NCBI GenBank assembly: GCA_009780875.1
Contig: WQZE01000020.1
Span: forward strand, 1-11,933
Reading direction: 5' to 3'
Length of the DNA stretch: 11,933 bases
DNA from: Bacillota bacterium
GTDB lineage: Bacteria > Bacillota > Clostridia > Christensenellales > Pumilibacteraceae
Shown here: piece by piece, positions 1-6,472 of the stretch
Numbering within the stretch: the stretch's first letter is position 1
Layout of the letters: every line of letters begins with the position of its first letter
Notes under the pieces: generated by a model
What the model saw: the letters and a program-made list of their open reading frames with translations, nothing else
Databases searched by the model: none
What the model was told of the DNA's origin: nothing
Translations under genes and position numbers: made by a program

Positions 1-214
1 AAGCAATCCTACTGCCTGCAAGAATCCAGCACCGACTGTCTCCACAACGCAAGCAACTGTTGTCTGTTCTATTACAAACCACTGGCTGTACACGCACGCC
101 AACGAAACCACAAAGCATCACTTGCCCATTCTTGTCGCCAAACAATCCAATCGTTATCTTCTTTATGATAAACCACTGTCCGCACAACACAACCCACGCA
201 AGCAACACTAACAA
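1..214 (-). CDS. Possible N-terminal part of an unknown membrane protein, cut by the window edge
   Basis: On the minus strand a reading frame is open from a TTG codon at 214-212 to the left edge, about 71 codons, so the rest of the gene would lie outside the window. The start is proposed because AGAGAGGAG lies about five bases upstream, a very good ribosome binding site; a GTG at 208-206 is the alternative. The first 30 residues are hydrophobic (begin M-L-V-L-L-A-W-V-V-L) and read like one membrane segment, followed by a Cys-containing stretch. I do not recognise the family. No promoter is visible between this start and the terminator at 253-291, so expression would depend on read-through. 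The plus strand is also open here but its product is rich in Thr, Pro, His and Asn, typical of an antisense shadow. Confidence 0.35.
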   Translation of the reverse strand, partial: MLVLLAWVVLCGQWFIIKKITIGLFGDKNGQVMLCGFVGVRVQPVVCNRTDNSCLRCGDSRCWILAGSRIA

Positions 215-252
215 AATATCTCCTCTCTTATTTTCAAAAAGCAATAAAATAC

Positions 253-291
253 AAAAAAAGTAACGACACTCAATACTGTGTCGTTACTTTT
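253..291 (-). terminator. Rho-independent terminator of the lipoprotein gene
   Basis: A perfect 14-bp stem (arms 256-269 and 278-291, AAAAGTAACGACAC paired with its complement) encloses an 8-base loop. On the minus strand the stem runs into seven consecutive T (259-253), the form of an intrinsic terminator. It lies about 40 bases past the stop codon of the lipoprotein gene at 331. In the plus direction the T tract is only four bases. Confidence 0.85.
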
Positions 292-330
292 AAAAATTTA
301 CACAACCAACGATGCTAGCACAAGATACTG

Positions 331-1629
331 TTAGCCTTTGTATTCAGCCACAAATTGATTGATGACAGCGGCTTTGTCAAGATTACTTGCATAGTCTACC
401 ACTTGGTCAAACGCATACATTGTTTGCGTTTCTTCAAAAGCATCCATTGCTACATAATGTCCGCCTTGCGTCTCATCATTGGGGTCATTATTCATCCATT
501 TTGCTACCGCTATCCAAGTGCGAACAGAGGGAGCACCCCACGCCCCTTGTGTCTTTTTGCCCTCAGGCGAGGTTCTTGTTGAATAAACATCTATAATATT
601 TTGTGAACCAAACGCTACAAAATCTTCATTTTGAACAGTTACATAATAGTAGTCTGCATTGGGTGAACCATTTTGTTGTTTGGAGTCCATACTCTCCCAA
701 TCCACCTTGCTTGCATCTATACTCACTTTGCCGTTGTCTGCATTCACCACAAGTCCTGCCTCCTCAATAGACGGCGTATCGTGTACGAAACTTACATTAG
801 CGGTTGCCACTTTGTTGTACACAAAGTCAAACTTCCACCCACTTTCAACTTGCCCTTGTGCATTGTAGATATCCAATTTGATTTCATAATCCACGCTATC
901 CAAAGCAACAAACCTATCACCTTGTTTTTGACCTACTTGAATCCAAGGCATAATTCTACCGTTCCATACTTCTACAAACACGCTCCCTGTGCTATTATTT
1001 CCATTCTTGTCTCTGTACTGAGCCTCTACCTTTGTGCCCTCAGCAAGTCCATCCACCAACACATTGACGCCCAACATCACTTTGTCTTCTGATACAATGT
1101 TTGGGTTGTTTGCGGTCACATCCATCATACCAATATCTTGGTATTGGTCAAATGTTACTTTGCTGCCTTGAATGTTTGCTTGATAATACTCATCCCAATT
1201 GTCGCCGCTTTGGATGGTATTACCGTTTTCAGCACTCACAAGGCTGATATCCGCATCTTGATACCCAATACCTGGTGTGCCTTGCTCTTTGTAATGAGCC
1301 ACCAACGATTTGTCAGCATTGATTGCACTCGCAAAATCAAATTTGCTTGCACCCTCAAACCAACCCTCAAAGACAAAGTCTGTTTTGGCGGGGGTTCCAG
1401 GATTTGACACCTTTTGACCCTCTTCTACTTTGACAGATTTTTTGCCACTCTCAAAGCCATCAAGCCCTGTACCACCCGCAATATCAAAGACTACGGTGTA
1501 CTCTGCTTTGTCGGTAGGCGGCGTTTTGTCCCCATCGCCCGACTTTGCATCCTCTCCACACGCAAAGAGCGTGAGGCTGGTCGCTACCAATACAACAATC
1601 AATAGCAGTCCAAAAAATTTCTTTTTCAT
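331..1629 (-). CDS. Lipoprotein with an InlB/Flg_new-type repeat domain, function unknown
   Basis: This encodes a 432-residue secreted protein anchored to the outer face of the membrane. Residues 1-23 form a signal peptide (MKKK followed by a hydrophobic core) ending in the lipobox L-F-A-C, so Cys24 is the predicted lipidated residue. A Lys/Asp/Gly/Thr/Pro-rich linker follows to about residue 42. Residues about 44-115 match the Listeria-Bacteroides repeat (Flg_new, beta-grasp-like) domain, with the typical V-F-D-I-A-G-G-T and F-E-G-W-F motifs. The remaining ~315 residues are beta-rich, with many aromatic, Asn and Asp residues, and match nothing I recognise; a ligand- or polysaccharide-binding role is only a guess. 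The ATG at 1629 is preceded by AGGAG six bases upstream. It is monocistronic, with a terminator just downstream and spoIIID divergent. Confidence 0.85.
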   Translation of the reverse strand: MKKKFFGLLLIVVLVATSLTLFACGEDAKSGDGDKTPPTDKAEYTVVFDIAGGTGLDGFESGKKSVKVEEGQKVSNPGTPAKTDFVFEGWFEGASKFDFASAINADKSLVAHYKEQGTPGIGYQDADISLVSAENGNTIQSGDNWDEYYQANIQGSKVTFDQYQDIGMMDVTANNPNIVSEDKVMLGVNVLVDGLAEGTKVEAQYRDKNGNNSTGSVFVEVWNGRIMPWIQVGQKQGDRFVALDSVDYEIKLDIYNAQGQVESGWKFDFVYNKVATANVSFVHDTPSIEEAGLVVNADNGKVSIDASKVDWESMDSKQQNGSPNADYYYVTVQNEDFVAFGSQNIIDVYSTRTSPEGKKTQGAWGAPSVRTWIAVAKWMNNDPNDETQGGHYVAMDAFEETQTMYAFDQVVDYASNLDKAAVINQFVAEYKG

Positions 1630-1956
1630 TTTTTACTCCTGTTTTTTTATTTTTTTGTTTTTTTTTACACCATATACATTTGACTCGCATATGTAATGAC
1701 AAAACTATCCTATTTTTTGATTTATTTTGAATATTTTAAACGAATTTTGAGCGCAAATCGCATTTTTTGATTGGTGACACAATTCTTTCTTATATATCAA
1801 AAATTTAAAAAAATATCAATCTTTTTGACCCTTATTTGCCATCTATTTTGTTTTTATCTATGAAATATTTTATTCACAAGTCTTGCTTTTTGCCCATTTC
1901 GCCTCTTTGTGTGCTTTTTTGTCATAAAAACTCTTTTTTTGCAATATGTATAGTAT
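1630..1956. other. AT-rich divergent intergenic spacer between the lipoprotein gene and spoIIID
   Basis: This 327-base stretch must carry the promoters of both divergent genes. It is very AT-rich, with long T runs on the plus strand at 1641-1667, 1721-1730 and 1931-1940. The lipoprotein ribosome binding site (AGGAG on the minus strand) is at 1636-1640. I could not identify a convincing sigma-A or sigma-E promoter pair for either gene; TTGTCA on the minus strand at 1702-1697 is the best -35-like hexamer for the lipoprotein, but its -10 partner is poor. No gene was seen on either strand. Confidence 0.6.
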
Positions 1957-1988
1957 ATGGATTCTATGGATAGGGCTATACATATTGC
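1941..1988 (+). promoter_or_regulatory. Perfect 13-bp inverted repeat enclosing the spoIIID start codons
   Basis: GCAATATGTATAG at 1941-1953 is exactly repeated in inverted form at 1976-1988, with a 22-base loop (1954-1975). Both possible ATG starts of spoIIID (1957 and 1966) fall inside the loop, and the right arm encodes residues of the protein's N-terminus. No Shine-Dalgarno sequence is present upstream. It could be an mRNA hairpin that controls translation or a DNA operator; the sequence alone does not decide. Confidence 0.6.
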
Positions 1989-2217
1989 CAATTATATTAT
2001 TGAACAAGACACGACGGTACGATACGCCGCCAGCGTCTTTGGCATCAGCAAGAGCACGGTGCACAAAGATGTGTCTTACCGCCTGCAAAGCATCAATTTT
2101 GCCCTATACCAAAAAGTGCAAAAGGTTTTGCAACACAATCTTTCCGTACGACATTTGCGAGGTGGCGAGGCAACCAGGTGCAAGTACAACCATACCAAAA
2201 CCCAGCATCTTTTTTGA
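1957..2217 (+). CDS. spoIIID: Sporulation transcriptional regulator SpoIIID
   Basis: An 86-residue DNA-binding protein of the SpoIIID family, which in endospore formers is a mother-cell regulator acting between sigma-E and sigma-K. The helix-turn-helix is clear at about residues 20-39, with the family motif S-K-S-T-V-H-K-D at 31-38. The C-terminal basic signature R-H-L-R-G-G-E-A-T is at 65-73. Length matches the usual 80-95 residues. A stop codon (TAG, 1951-1953) lies just upstream in frame, so the start is ATG 1957 or ATG 1966; neither has a Shine-Dalgarno sequence, and both lie in the loop of an inverted repeat. It is the only plus-strand gene in the window. Downstream, after about 50 bases, a terminator follows. 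Its presence implies the organism is, or descends from, a spore former. Confidence 0.93.
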   Translation: MDSMDRAIHIANYIIEQDTTVRYAASVFGISKSTVHKDVSYRLQSINFALYQKVQKVLQHNLSVRHLRGGEATRCKYNHTKTQHLF

Positions 2218-2267
2218 TTCCCCCTCCCCAGCTTGCCCTACGCTACCAAGTGTCTGTCTTGCCACAT

Positions 2268-2300
2268 AAAAAGCCCTGCTCTGTTTTGCAAGGCTTTTTT
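2268..2300. terminator. Bidirectional terminator between spoIIID and the converging oapA-U32-HD operon
   Basis: The stem AAAAAGCC (2268-2275) pairs with GGCTTTTT (2292-2299) and is extended by TGC/GCA after one mismatch, with an 8-base loop. The plus strand ends in six T (2295-2300), serving spoIIID; the minus strand ends in five T (2272-2268), serving the HD gene whose stop is at 2414. The 110 bases between hairpin and HD stop hold nothing else I can identify. Confidence 0.8.
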
Positions 2301-2413
2301 GTCAATGCTTGTTGGCTTTTCTGTTTGCCCTGCACCTTGCATTCCCTTCCTTTGCTAAGGAGAATTTTGGCTTTGCACTGTTTGCATAATGTTCTTGCAT
2401 TTGGGTGCATTAT

Positions 2414-3034
2414 TTATTCAGCACTCCATACATACTCACTATGAAACCAGTCCGCAAATTTTTCCATTTTTTTTGCGTGCGGGGTCAGCAAGTAGGCTGG
2501 GTCAAGCCCCACAAAACGCACACGGTCCAAACAATCTGCATCTTTGAGATAGGCACATAGTTGATACTGCGTGCTGTCTTTGGCAAAGGCTGTCAACAAC
2601 TTGCTGTCAAGTGAGTGGTGTTGGATGGCTATTTTTATCATCTCCAACTCCTCTTTGGCGTGCACACTCGCCAACGCCGCATTTTTGCTTTCATACATTT
2701 TTTGCACAATGTCCGCACTACGCCCGCTGTGTGCCGGGTCTTCTTGGTTGTCCACACGCCCACAGTCGTGGTATTTGAGTGCCACCAACAACAATCTCCA
2801 AAGTTCCAACGGTGCTTTTGCACTCACGCAAAGCAAGAGCCCCAAAACAACCACTCTTTCTATGTGGTCTGGGTTGTGCCCATCAAACTCCTCGGTTCCA
2901 TCATCAAACAATATACTCCTATCCATATTGTCCAACTCTTCCCAAAACTCGTCCACCCTGTCTCCAAAGTAGTCCTTGATGGCTTTTTTGTACTTGGGCT
3001 CCAAAATTTTTTCAATTATCTTTGTGATTTTCAT
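2414..3034 (-). CDS. HD-domain metal-dependent phosphohydrolase
   Basis: A 206-residue cytosolic protein of the HD superfamily. The metal-binding set is intact: His57 (in H-N-P-D-H-I-E-R-V), His89-Asp90 (Y-H-D-C-G-R), His102, His139 (Q-H-H) and Asp167 (K-D-A-D). These enzymes hydrolyse phosphate esters of nucleotides or related molecules, but the substrate cannot be read from this sequence. The first 50 residues are a charged helical extension. The ATG has AAGGAA seven bases upstream. It is the last gene of the right-to-left operon, 21 bases after the U32 gene stop, and so probably shares the transcript that starts at the OLE RNA promoter. It lacks RelA-synthetase, GGDEF or receiver domains. 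Confidence 0.85.
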   Translation of the reverse strand: MKITKIIEKILEPKYKKAIKDYFGDRVDEFWEELDNMDRSILFDDGTEEFDGHNPDHIERVVVLGLLLCVSAKAPLELWRLLLVALKYHDCGRVDNQEDPAHSGRSADIVQKMYESKNAALASVHAKEELEMIKIAIQHHSLDSKLLTAFAKDSTQYQLCAYLKDADCLDRVRFVGLDPAYLLTPHAKKMEKFADWFHSEYVWSAE

Positions 3035-3055
3035 TGTAGTGTTCCTTTGCGTACT

Positions 3056-4276
3056 TTACTTTTTCTTCCTGAGCAAATCACCTGCTTGCAACTTGTGACT
3101 TGTATACAAATGCACCTTTTGCAAAACTAGTTTTGCGTCTTGAATTTCGCCACCTGTTTCATCGGTCATTTTTTGGATGGTCAAAGACGCTCCCAAGGAG
3201 TTTGGAGAGACTATCTCCAACACATCCCCCACTGCAAAACGGTTTCTCATCTCTATGACCGCATACTTGCCGTTGTGACTCTCCACACAACTTGCACAAA
3301 AGTCATAATCCAATTTGGGCTTGGCTGAATCCAAGCAAATCGTTTGGTCTTGGTTGCCCTCATAAAAGAGTCCAGTGCTACTGTCTCTACTGCCCGCCTT
3401 GGACAACTCTTCTGCCACTTTTTTGTCCAAGGGCTTGCCTTGCAAATACGCATCCAAGGCTCTACGGTACGCACCCACCACGCACCCTACATAATAATTG
3501 GACTTGACCCTACCCTCTATTTTGAGACTGGTGACCCCGCTCTCTATCAAGTCGCCCAAATGCTCAATCATACAAAGGTCCTTGCTATTGAAGATATAAG
3601 TCCCACGGTCATCTTGCTCAATGTCCATTGTGTTGCCCTTGACTTTCTCGGTCACGGTGTACTCATAACGACATTGTTGCGTACACGCCCCGCTATTGGC
3701 AGCCCGCCCCGTATGATAGTTGGAAATAATACAATGCCCACTATATGCCATACACATCGCACCGTGACAAAAACACTCAATCTCAACCTCGGGCGGCAAG
3801 CCCTCTCGCAGGGATTTTATCTCCCGCAAAGACAACTCTCGTGCCGGAATAATTCTTGTCGCACCCAAACCAATATACACCATTGCCGTGTGTGCATTGG
3901 TCACGCTTGCTTGCGTGCTGATGTGTATCTCAATGCTTGGTGCGTGCTTTTTGGCAAGCGTAATGACCCCAAGGTCGGCAATGATGAGTGCGTCAGGTCT
4001 GATACTCTCCAAATATTCCAAGTACTCAGGCAGACCTTGCATATCTTTGTCTCTTGCAAGCACATTGAGCGTCACATATATTTTTTTACCCCGTTGATGA
4101 CAATACGCAATCGCCTCTTTGAGTTGTTCTCTATCAAAATTGTCGGCAGCCGCACGCAAACCATACGCCTTGCCGGCACAATACACCGCATCAGCCCCAA
4201 AATACAACGCCGTTTTGAGTTTGTCAAAATTGCCAGCAGGGGCAAGGAGTTCAATTTTTTTCTGCTTGTTTTTCAT
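3056..4276 (-). CDS. U32-family ("peptidase U32") protein, YrrO/TrhP-like
   Basis: A 406-residue protein of the U32 family. The N-terminus (E-L-L-A-P-A-G-N) opens a TIM-barrel-like domain. Residues 167-185 fit the U32 signature exactly: E-x-F-x2-G-A-M-C-x4-G-x-C-x-I-S. Cys175, Cys182, Cys198 and Cys202 form the conserved cluster thought to bind an iron-sulfur centre. The size and layout match the B. subtilis YrrO type. Related proteins (E. coli TrhP/YegQ, B. subtilis TrhP1/2) are known to be needed for prephenate-dependent 5-hydroxylation of uridine 34 in tRNA; protease activity is doubtful for most of the family. Assignment to that role here is inference. It starts 12 bases after oapA and ends 21 bases before the HD gene, so the three form an operon. 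The ribosome binding site (AGAGA) is weak. Confidence 0.88.
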   Translation of the reverse strand: MKNKQKKIELLAPAGNFDKLKTALYFGADAVYCAGKAYGLRAAADNFDREQLKEAIAYCHQRGKKIYVTLNVLARDKDMQGLPEYLEYLESIRPDALIIADLGVITLAKKHAPSIEIHISTQASVTNAHTAMVYIGLGATRIIPARELSLREIKSLREGLPPEVEIECFCHGAMCMAYSGHCIISNYHTGRAANSGACTQQCRYEYTVTEKVKGNTMDIEQDDRGTYIFNSKDLCMIEHLGDLIESGVTSLKIEGRVKSNYYVGCVVGAYRRALDAYLQGKPLDKKVAEELSKAGSRDSSTGLFYEGNQDQTICLDSAKPKLDYDFCASCVESHNGKYAVIEMRNRFAVGDVLEIVSPNSLGASLTIQKMTDETGGEIQDAKLVLQKVHLYTSHKLQAGDLLRKKK

Positions 4277-4288
4277 TTTTTTCTCTAT

Positions 4289-4879
4289 CTAGCAAACTTG
4301 TCTGGTTTTTTGTTTTTTGCCTTTTTTGTTTTTGCTCTCGCTCACAAATGGAATCATCATCAGTCCCATTCGCCACACGATTTTTTGTGAGCGTTTTTTT
4401 GCAATCCCCCTCACAAACGCTCGCAAAGCAATGGTCAAACTTGCAATGCACGCACTCACAAAAATGGACAAATAGGGGTCATACCAAGCACCCTTCTCCG
4501 ACAAAAGCGTGATAGCAAGCCCCACTCCCAACGCTCCACTCAAAATGCCACCAATATCCCCTATGATATCACTACAAATACTGGTCACCATATTTTGTGC
4601 CTTGATGACACGCAAAGCATTTCTTGCACCTTTGACCCGCTTGGATGCCATAGCGTGAAAAGGTACCGGATCTGCAATCATCACTGCCGTACCAATCATA
4701 TCAAAAAAAACGGTCACCACCATCAACACAGCAATCACAACGATTGCCAAAATCCAACCCGCATCCAAAAGCACGGTGTCGCTGATGGTGGCAAACACAA
4801 GCGTGAGCACAAAAGCCAACACAAAGGCTTTGAGAATCCACTTGTCAAATTTTCTTTTTTTCTTGCTTGGACTATACAT
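4289..4879 (-). CDS. oapA: OapA, OLE RNA-associated membrane protein (CorB/CNNM-related transmembrane domain)
   Basis: A 196-residue protein with four predicted membrane segments (about 13-35, 42-70, 103-127, 135-155), a basic N-terminus (S-K-K-K-R-K) and a very basic C-terminal tail. Its core (F-F-D-M-I-G ... F-H-A-M-A-S-K-R-V-K-G-A) is the type often annotated 'Mg2+ and Co2+ transporter CorB', but no CBS domains follow. Asp104 and Asp108 form a D-x-x-x-D motif; OapA of Halalkalibacterium (Bacillus) halodurans is known for such a conserved motif. OapA binds the large OLE RNA and brings it to the membrane. The match is strengthened by context: about 630 bases of GC-rich noncoding DNA with its own promoter lie immediately upstream. 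The ATG at 4879 follows a stop codon by one codon and has no nearby Shine-Dalgarno sequence. The U32 gene follows after 12 bases. Confidence 0.8.
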   Translation of the reverse strand: MYSPSKKKRKFDKWILKAFVLAFVLTLVFATISDTVLLDAGWILAIVVIAVLMVVTVFFDMIGTAVMIADPVPFHAMASKRVKGARNALRVIKAQNMVTSICSDIIGDIGGILSGALGVGLAITLLSEKGAWYDPYLSIFVSACIASLTIALRAFVRGIAKKRSQKIVWRMGLMMIPFVSESKNKKGKKQKTRQVC

Positions 4880-4889
4880 AAATCAAAAA

Positions 4890-5518
4890 TAAAGTATCCT
4901 TGATGGCAATGCGTTTTGTAAACTTTGTGGCTTGTAGGTTCGGTAAGATTTCCTCCCTTTGTACCCTCGTCGCCGAAAAGGCCCTTTCGGTTTGAACAAA
5001 AAGACAATGGTCGCCCACATTGCAACCGAATCGCCGTAATTCCACACCATAATCCAAAACGCACCCAAAACAAATTGACAGCCTAGAAGTTTTCCTTTTC
5101 CGCTGCTGGCATACCTTAGCCACTTTTGCAAGCGGTATTTCAGGTCACCCATCCGCACCGCTCACTCATAGCAGGCTACACTGTACAAAGCAAGTTGGGT
5201 CAAACACGCAAGGTCACCCTTGCATCAAGTACCGCCCCCATCCAGGGGTAGCCACCGTGACCGCCCTCACCTCATAGCAGGTTTTCACTACGCCCGTACA
5301 ATCCCAATGGAAAGCACAATGCATAGGCCTCCGCAACAAATGGGCTTTGGACATATGCCTTTATGTCCCCCCCACTCATTTTTACTCCCAGCACCAGCCC
5401 TTGCTTGGCAACAAAAGCATAGCACCAGAAACTTCATCGTTATGCCCTTCTGTGCGATTTTACCCACACCTTAGAGTCTACCAGCCCCGACTAGAATACT
5501 GCACCATCCACAGATACT
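4890..5518 (-). ncRNA. ole: OLE RNA (ornate, large, extremophilic noncoding RNA), approximate ends
   Basis: The stretch between a near-consensus promoter (5525-5553) and oapA holds no convincing gene, is clearly more GC-rich than its surroundings and is about 630 bases long, close to the ~600 bases typical of OLE RNAs. OLE RNAs are known to lie directly upstream of oapA. Visible local structures on the minus strand include a stem of six GC-rich pairs (eight with an outer wobble pair) closed by a GTGA tetraloop of the GNRA class (5223-5208), a perfect 7-bp hairpin GGACATA/TATGTCC (5368-5349), and a CCGAAA/TTTCGG hairpin near 4990-4970. The first base is placed about seven bases after the -10 element; the 3' end is uncertain and may be formed by processing before oapA. 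I could not align it to the OLE consensus from memory, so the call rests on synteny, size and promoter. Confidence 0.72.
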
Positions 5519-5524
5519 CCTCAT

Positions 5525-5553
5525 AGTATAACACACCTTGCCCAAAATGTCAA
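5525..5553 (-). promoter_or_regulatory. Sigma-A promoter of the OLE RNA-oapA-U32-HD transcript
   Basis: On the minus strand TTGACA (5553-5548) is a perfect -35 hexamer, followed by a 17-base spacer and TATACT (5530-5525), five of six matches to the -10 consensus. Transcription should begin near 5518. The -35 shares three bases with the foot of the hairpin at 5551-5583. Confidence 0.85.
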
Positions 5554-5583
5554 ACAAACCTTGCCCATCGCAAGGTTTGTTTG
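5551..5583 (-). terminator. Hairpin downstream of the rloB-like gene, probable terminator
   Basis: A perfect 14-bp stem (5551-5564 with 5570-5583, CAAACAAACCTTGC and its complement) with a 5-base loop lies about 75 bases after the RloB stop codon. The 3' arm is T-rich (GGTTTGTTTG) but there is no long T run, so termination may be incomplete. It ends within the -35 element of the OLE promoter. Confidence 0.6.
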
Positions 5584-5656
5584 TGATAACTCCTATTTAC
5601 AAGTTATATGTTACACCAAAAATTCCAAAATTGTCACTTTGCAAAATTTGAAAGGC

Positions 5657-6472
5657 TCATATCAATCCGAATCTATCAAAATAATGTTCAAAAAATTCGT
5701 ACACGGTGGTACACGGGTCACAATCCGCAAAGTTTTCTCCCCGGTCTTTGTGACTCTCTATCAATTGCTTTGCTCGTTGCATTGCTTGATAGATGATTTT
5801 GAGTTGCCTTTGTTCTTTGCTCACACCGCCCTTGCCAATCTCGCTGATTGGGACACCACCCCCGCTCAACTTATCGCACGCATCCACAATGATATCAAAA
5901 ATATTGGCATCTTCTTTTTGATACTTTTGGTCAATCTTTTCTTTCAATTTTTTATAATAAGACTTTGCATCCGTAGCAACATTAAAGTAATCAAAATGTA
6001 ACAAAAACCATAATTCAAAACATATGTTGGACCACAATACCTTATATTGCGTTTTTTTATTGCTTAATTTTTGCAAGTCTTTCACCGCTTGGTTAAACTG
6101 TTCTGTCGGAATGGCATCTTTGTCAAAAATCACCCACACGATATCAAATACCTTGCTACCAAAATTTGCTTTGATTTTGTTCTTTATCTTTTGTGGCAAC
6201 TGCATCGGTGCAACTGGGTCACAATAGTATTCAAATTTGACACCATCTTGCTTCACCCCTTTTGCAACTTTGTATTGAGTATTGATCCACGCCCCCGCTT
6301 TTTTAAAATAATTTTTCTCCGTACAGTCTGCATTGCATACAATCAGTGACTGCTCAACCAACTGCCTTGTACCGACTTTGCGTTCATTAAGACCCGTACT
6401 CTTGCCCTTCTCTATCTTATTCACTTTTGCCACCCCATCCACAAATCGTCTCAAAATATGGGTCTGCCCCAT
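5657..6472 (-). CDS. rloB: RloB-domain protein (TOPRIM-like), partner of the upstream ATPase
   Basis: A 271-residue protein of the RloB family (also found in AbiLii of the lactococcal AbiL phage-resistance pair). Family landmarks are visible: L-I-V-C at 43-46 followed by T-E-K-N-Y-F at 51-56, the acidic pair D-K-D at 117-119 after V-W-V-I-F, and S-N-I-C-F-E-L-W-F-L-L-H-F at 148-160. The family is TOPRIM-like, suggesting metal-dependent nuclease activity. Unusually, the Glu-Gly expected after V-C is Asn47-Ala48 here, so the first acidic residue is missing. The ATG at 6472 has AGAAGG five bases upstream and overlaps the 3' end of the ATPase gene by 56 bases, indicating translational coupling. 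A GTG at codon 17 with a GGGGTGG before it is an alternative start. A defence role is inferred from family and pairing; a hairpin follows downstream. Confidence 0.8.
   Translation of the reverse strand: MGQTHILRRFVDGVAKVNKIEKGKSTGLNERKVGTRQLVEQSLIVCNADCTEKNYFKKAGAWINTQYKVAKGVKQDGVKFEYYCDPVAPMQLPQKIKNKIKANFGSKVFDIVWVIFDKDAIPTEQFNQAVKDLQKLSNKKTQYKVLWSNICFELWFLLHFDYFNVATDAKSYYKKLKEKIDQKYQKEDANIFDIIVDACDKLSGGGVPISEIGKGGVSKEQRQLKIIYQAMQRAKQLIESHKDRGENFADCDPCTTVYEFFEHYFDRFGLI

Noticed and set aside
3344..4390. Long plus-strand open frame of 348 codons antisense to the U32 gene
   Set aside because: The U32 signature and family match fix the coding strand as minus; the antisense product is rich in His, Thr, Arg and Cys and has no recognisable domain.
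4872..5123. Second minus-strand frame of 83 codons overlapping the oapA start by 8 bases
   Set aside because: Out of frame with the previous one and no more protein-like; same explanation as part of the OLE RNA.
4883..5158. Minus-strand open frame of 91 codons from a GTG, with two hydrophobic stretches, ending one codon before oapA
   Set aside because: All three minus-strand frames are open over much of this stretch, the start lacks a ribosome binding site and the region falls inside the inferred OLE RNA; the frame is best explained by GC-rich structured RNA sequence.
5160..5200. Resemblance of GCTACACTG-nn-CAAAG at 5175-5190 to a segment of the 151-bp repeats
   Set aside because: Only about 14 of 16 bases match and the surrounding bases do not; such a match is expected by chance when comparing regions of this size.
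5290..5440. A short Cys-rich minus-strand frame (about 49 codons, begins M-K-F-L-V-L) with AGAAGGG before its ATG
   Set aside because: It lies in the middle of the inferred OLE RNA, overlaps the perfect hairpin at 5349-5368, and resembles no known peptide family.
4880..5520. RNase P RNA, tmRNA, SRP RNA or 6S RNA as the identity of the noncoding region
   Set aside because: I could not find the conserved RNase P GAGGAAAGTCC element, a tmRNA tRNA-like end or the SRP Alu/S-domain core; the oapA neighbour and length favour OLE RNA.
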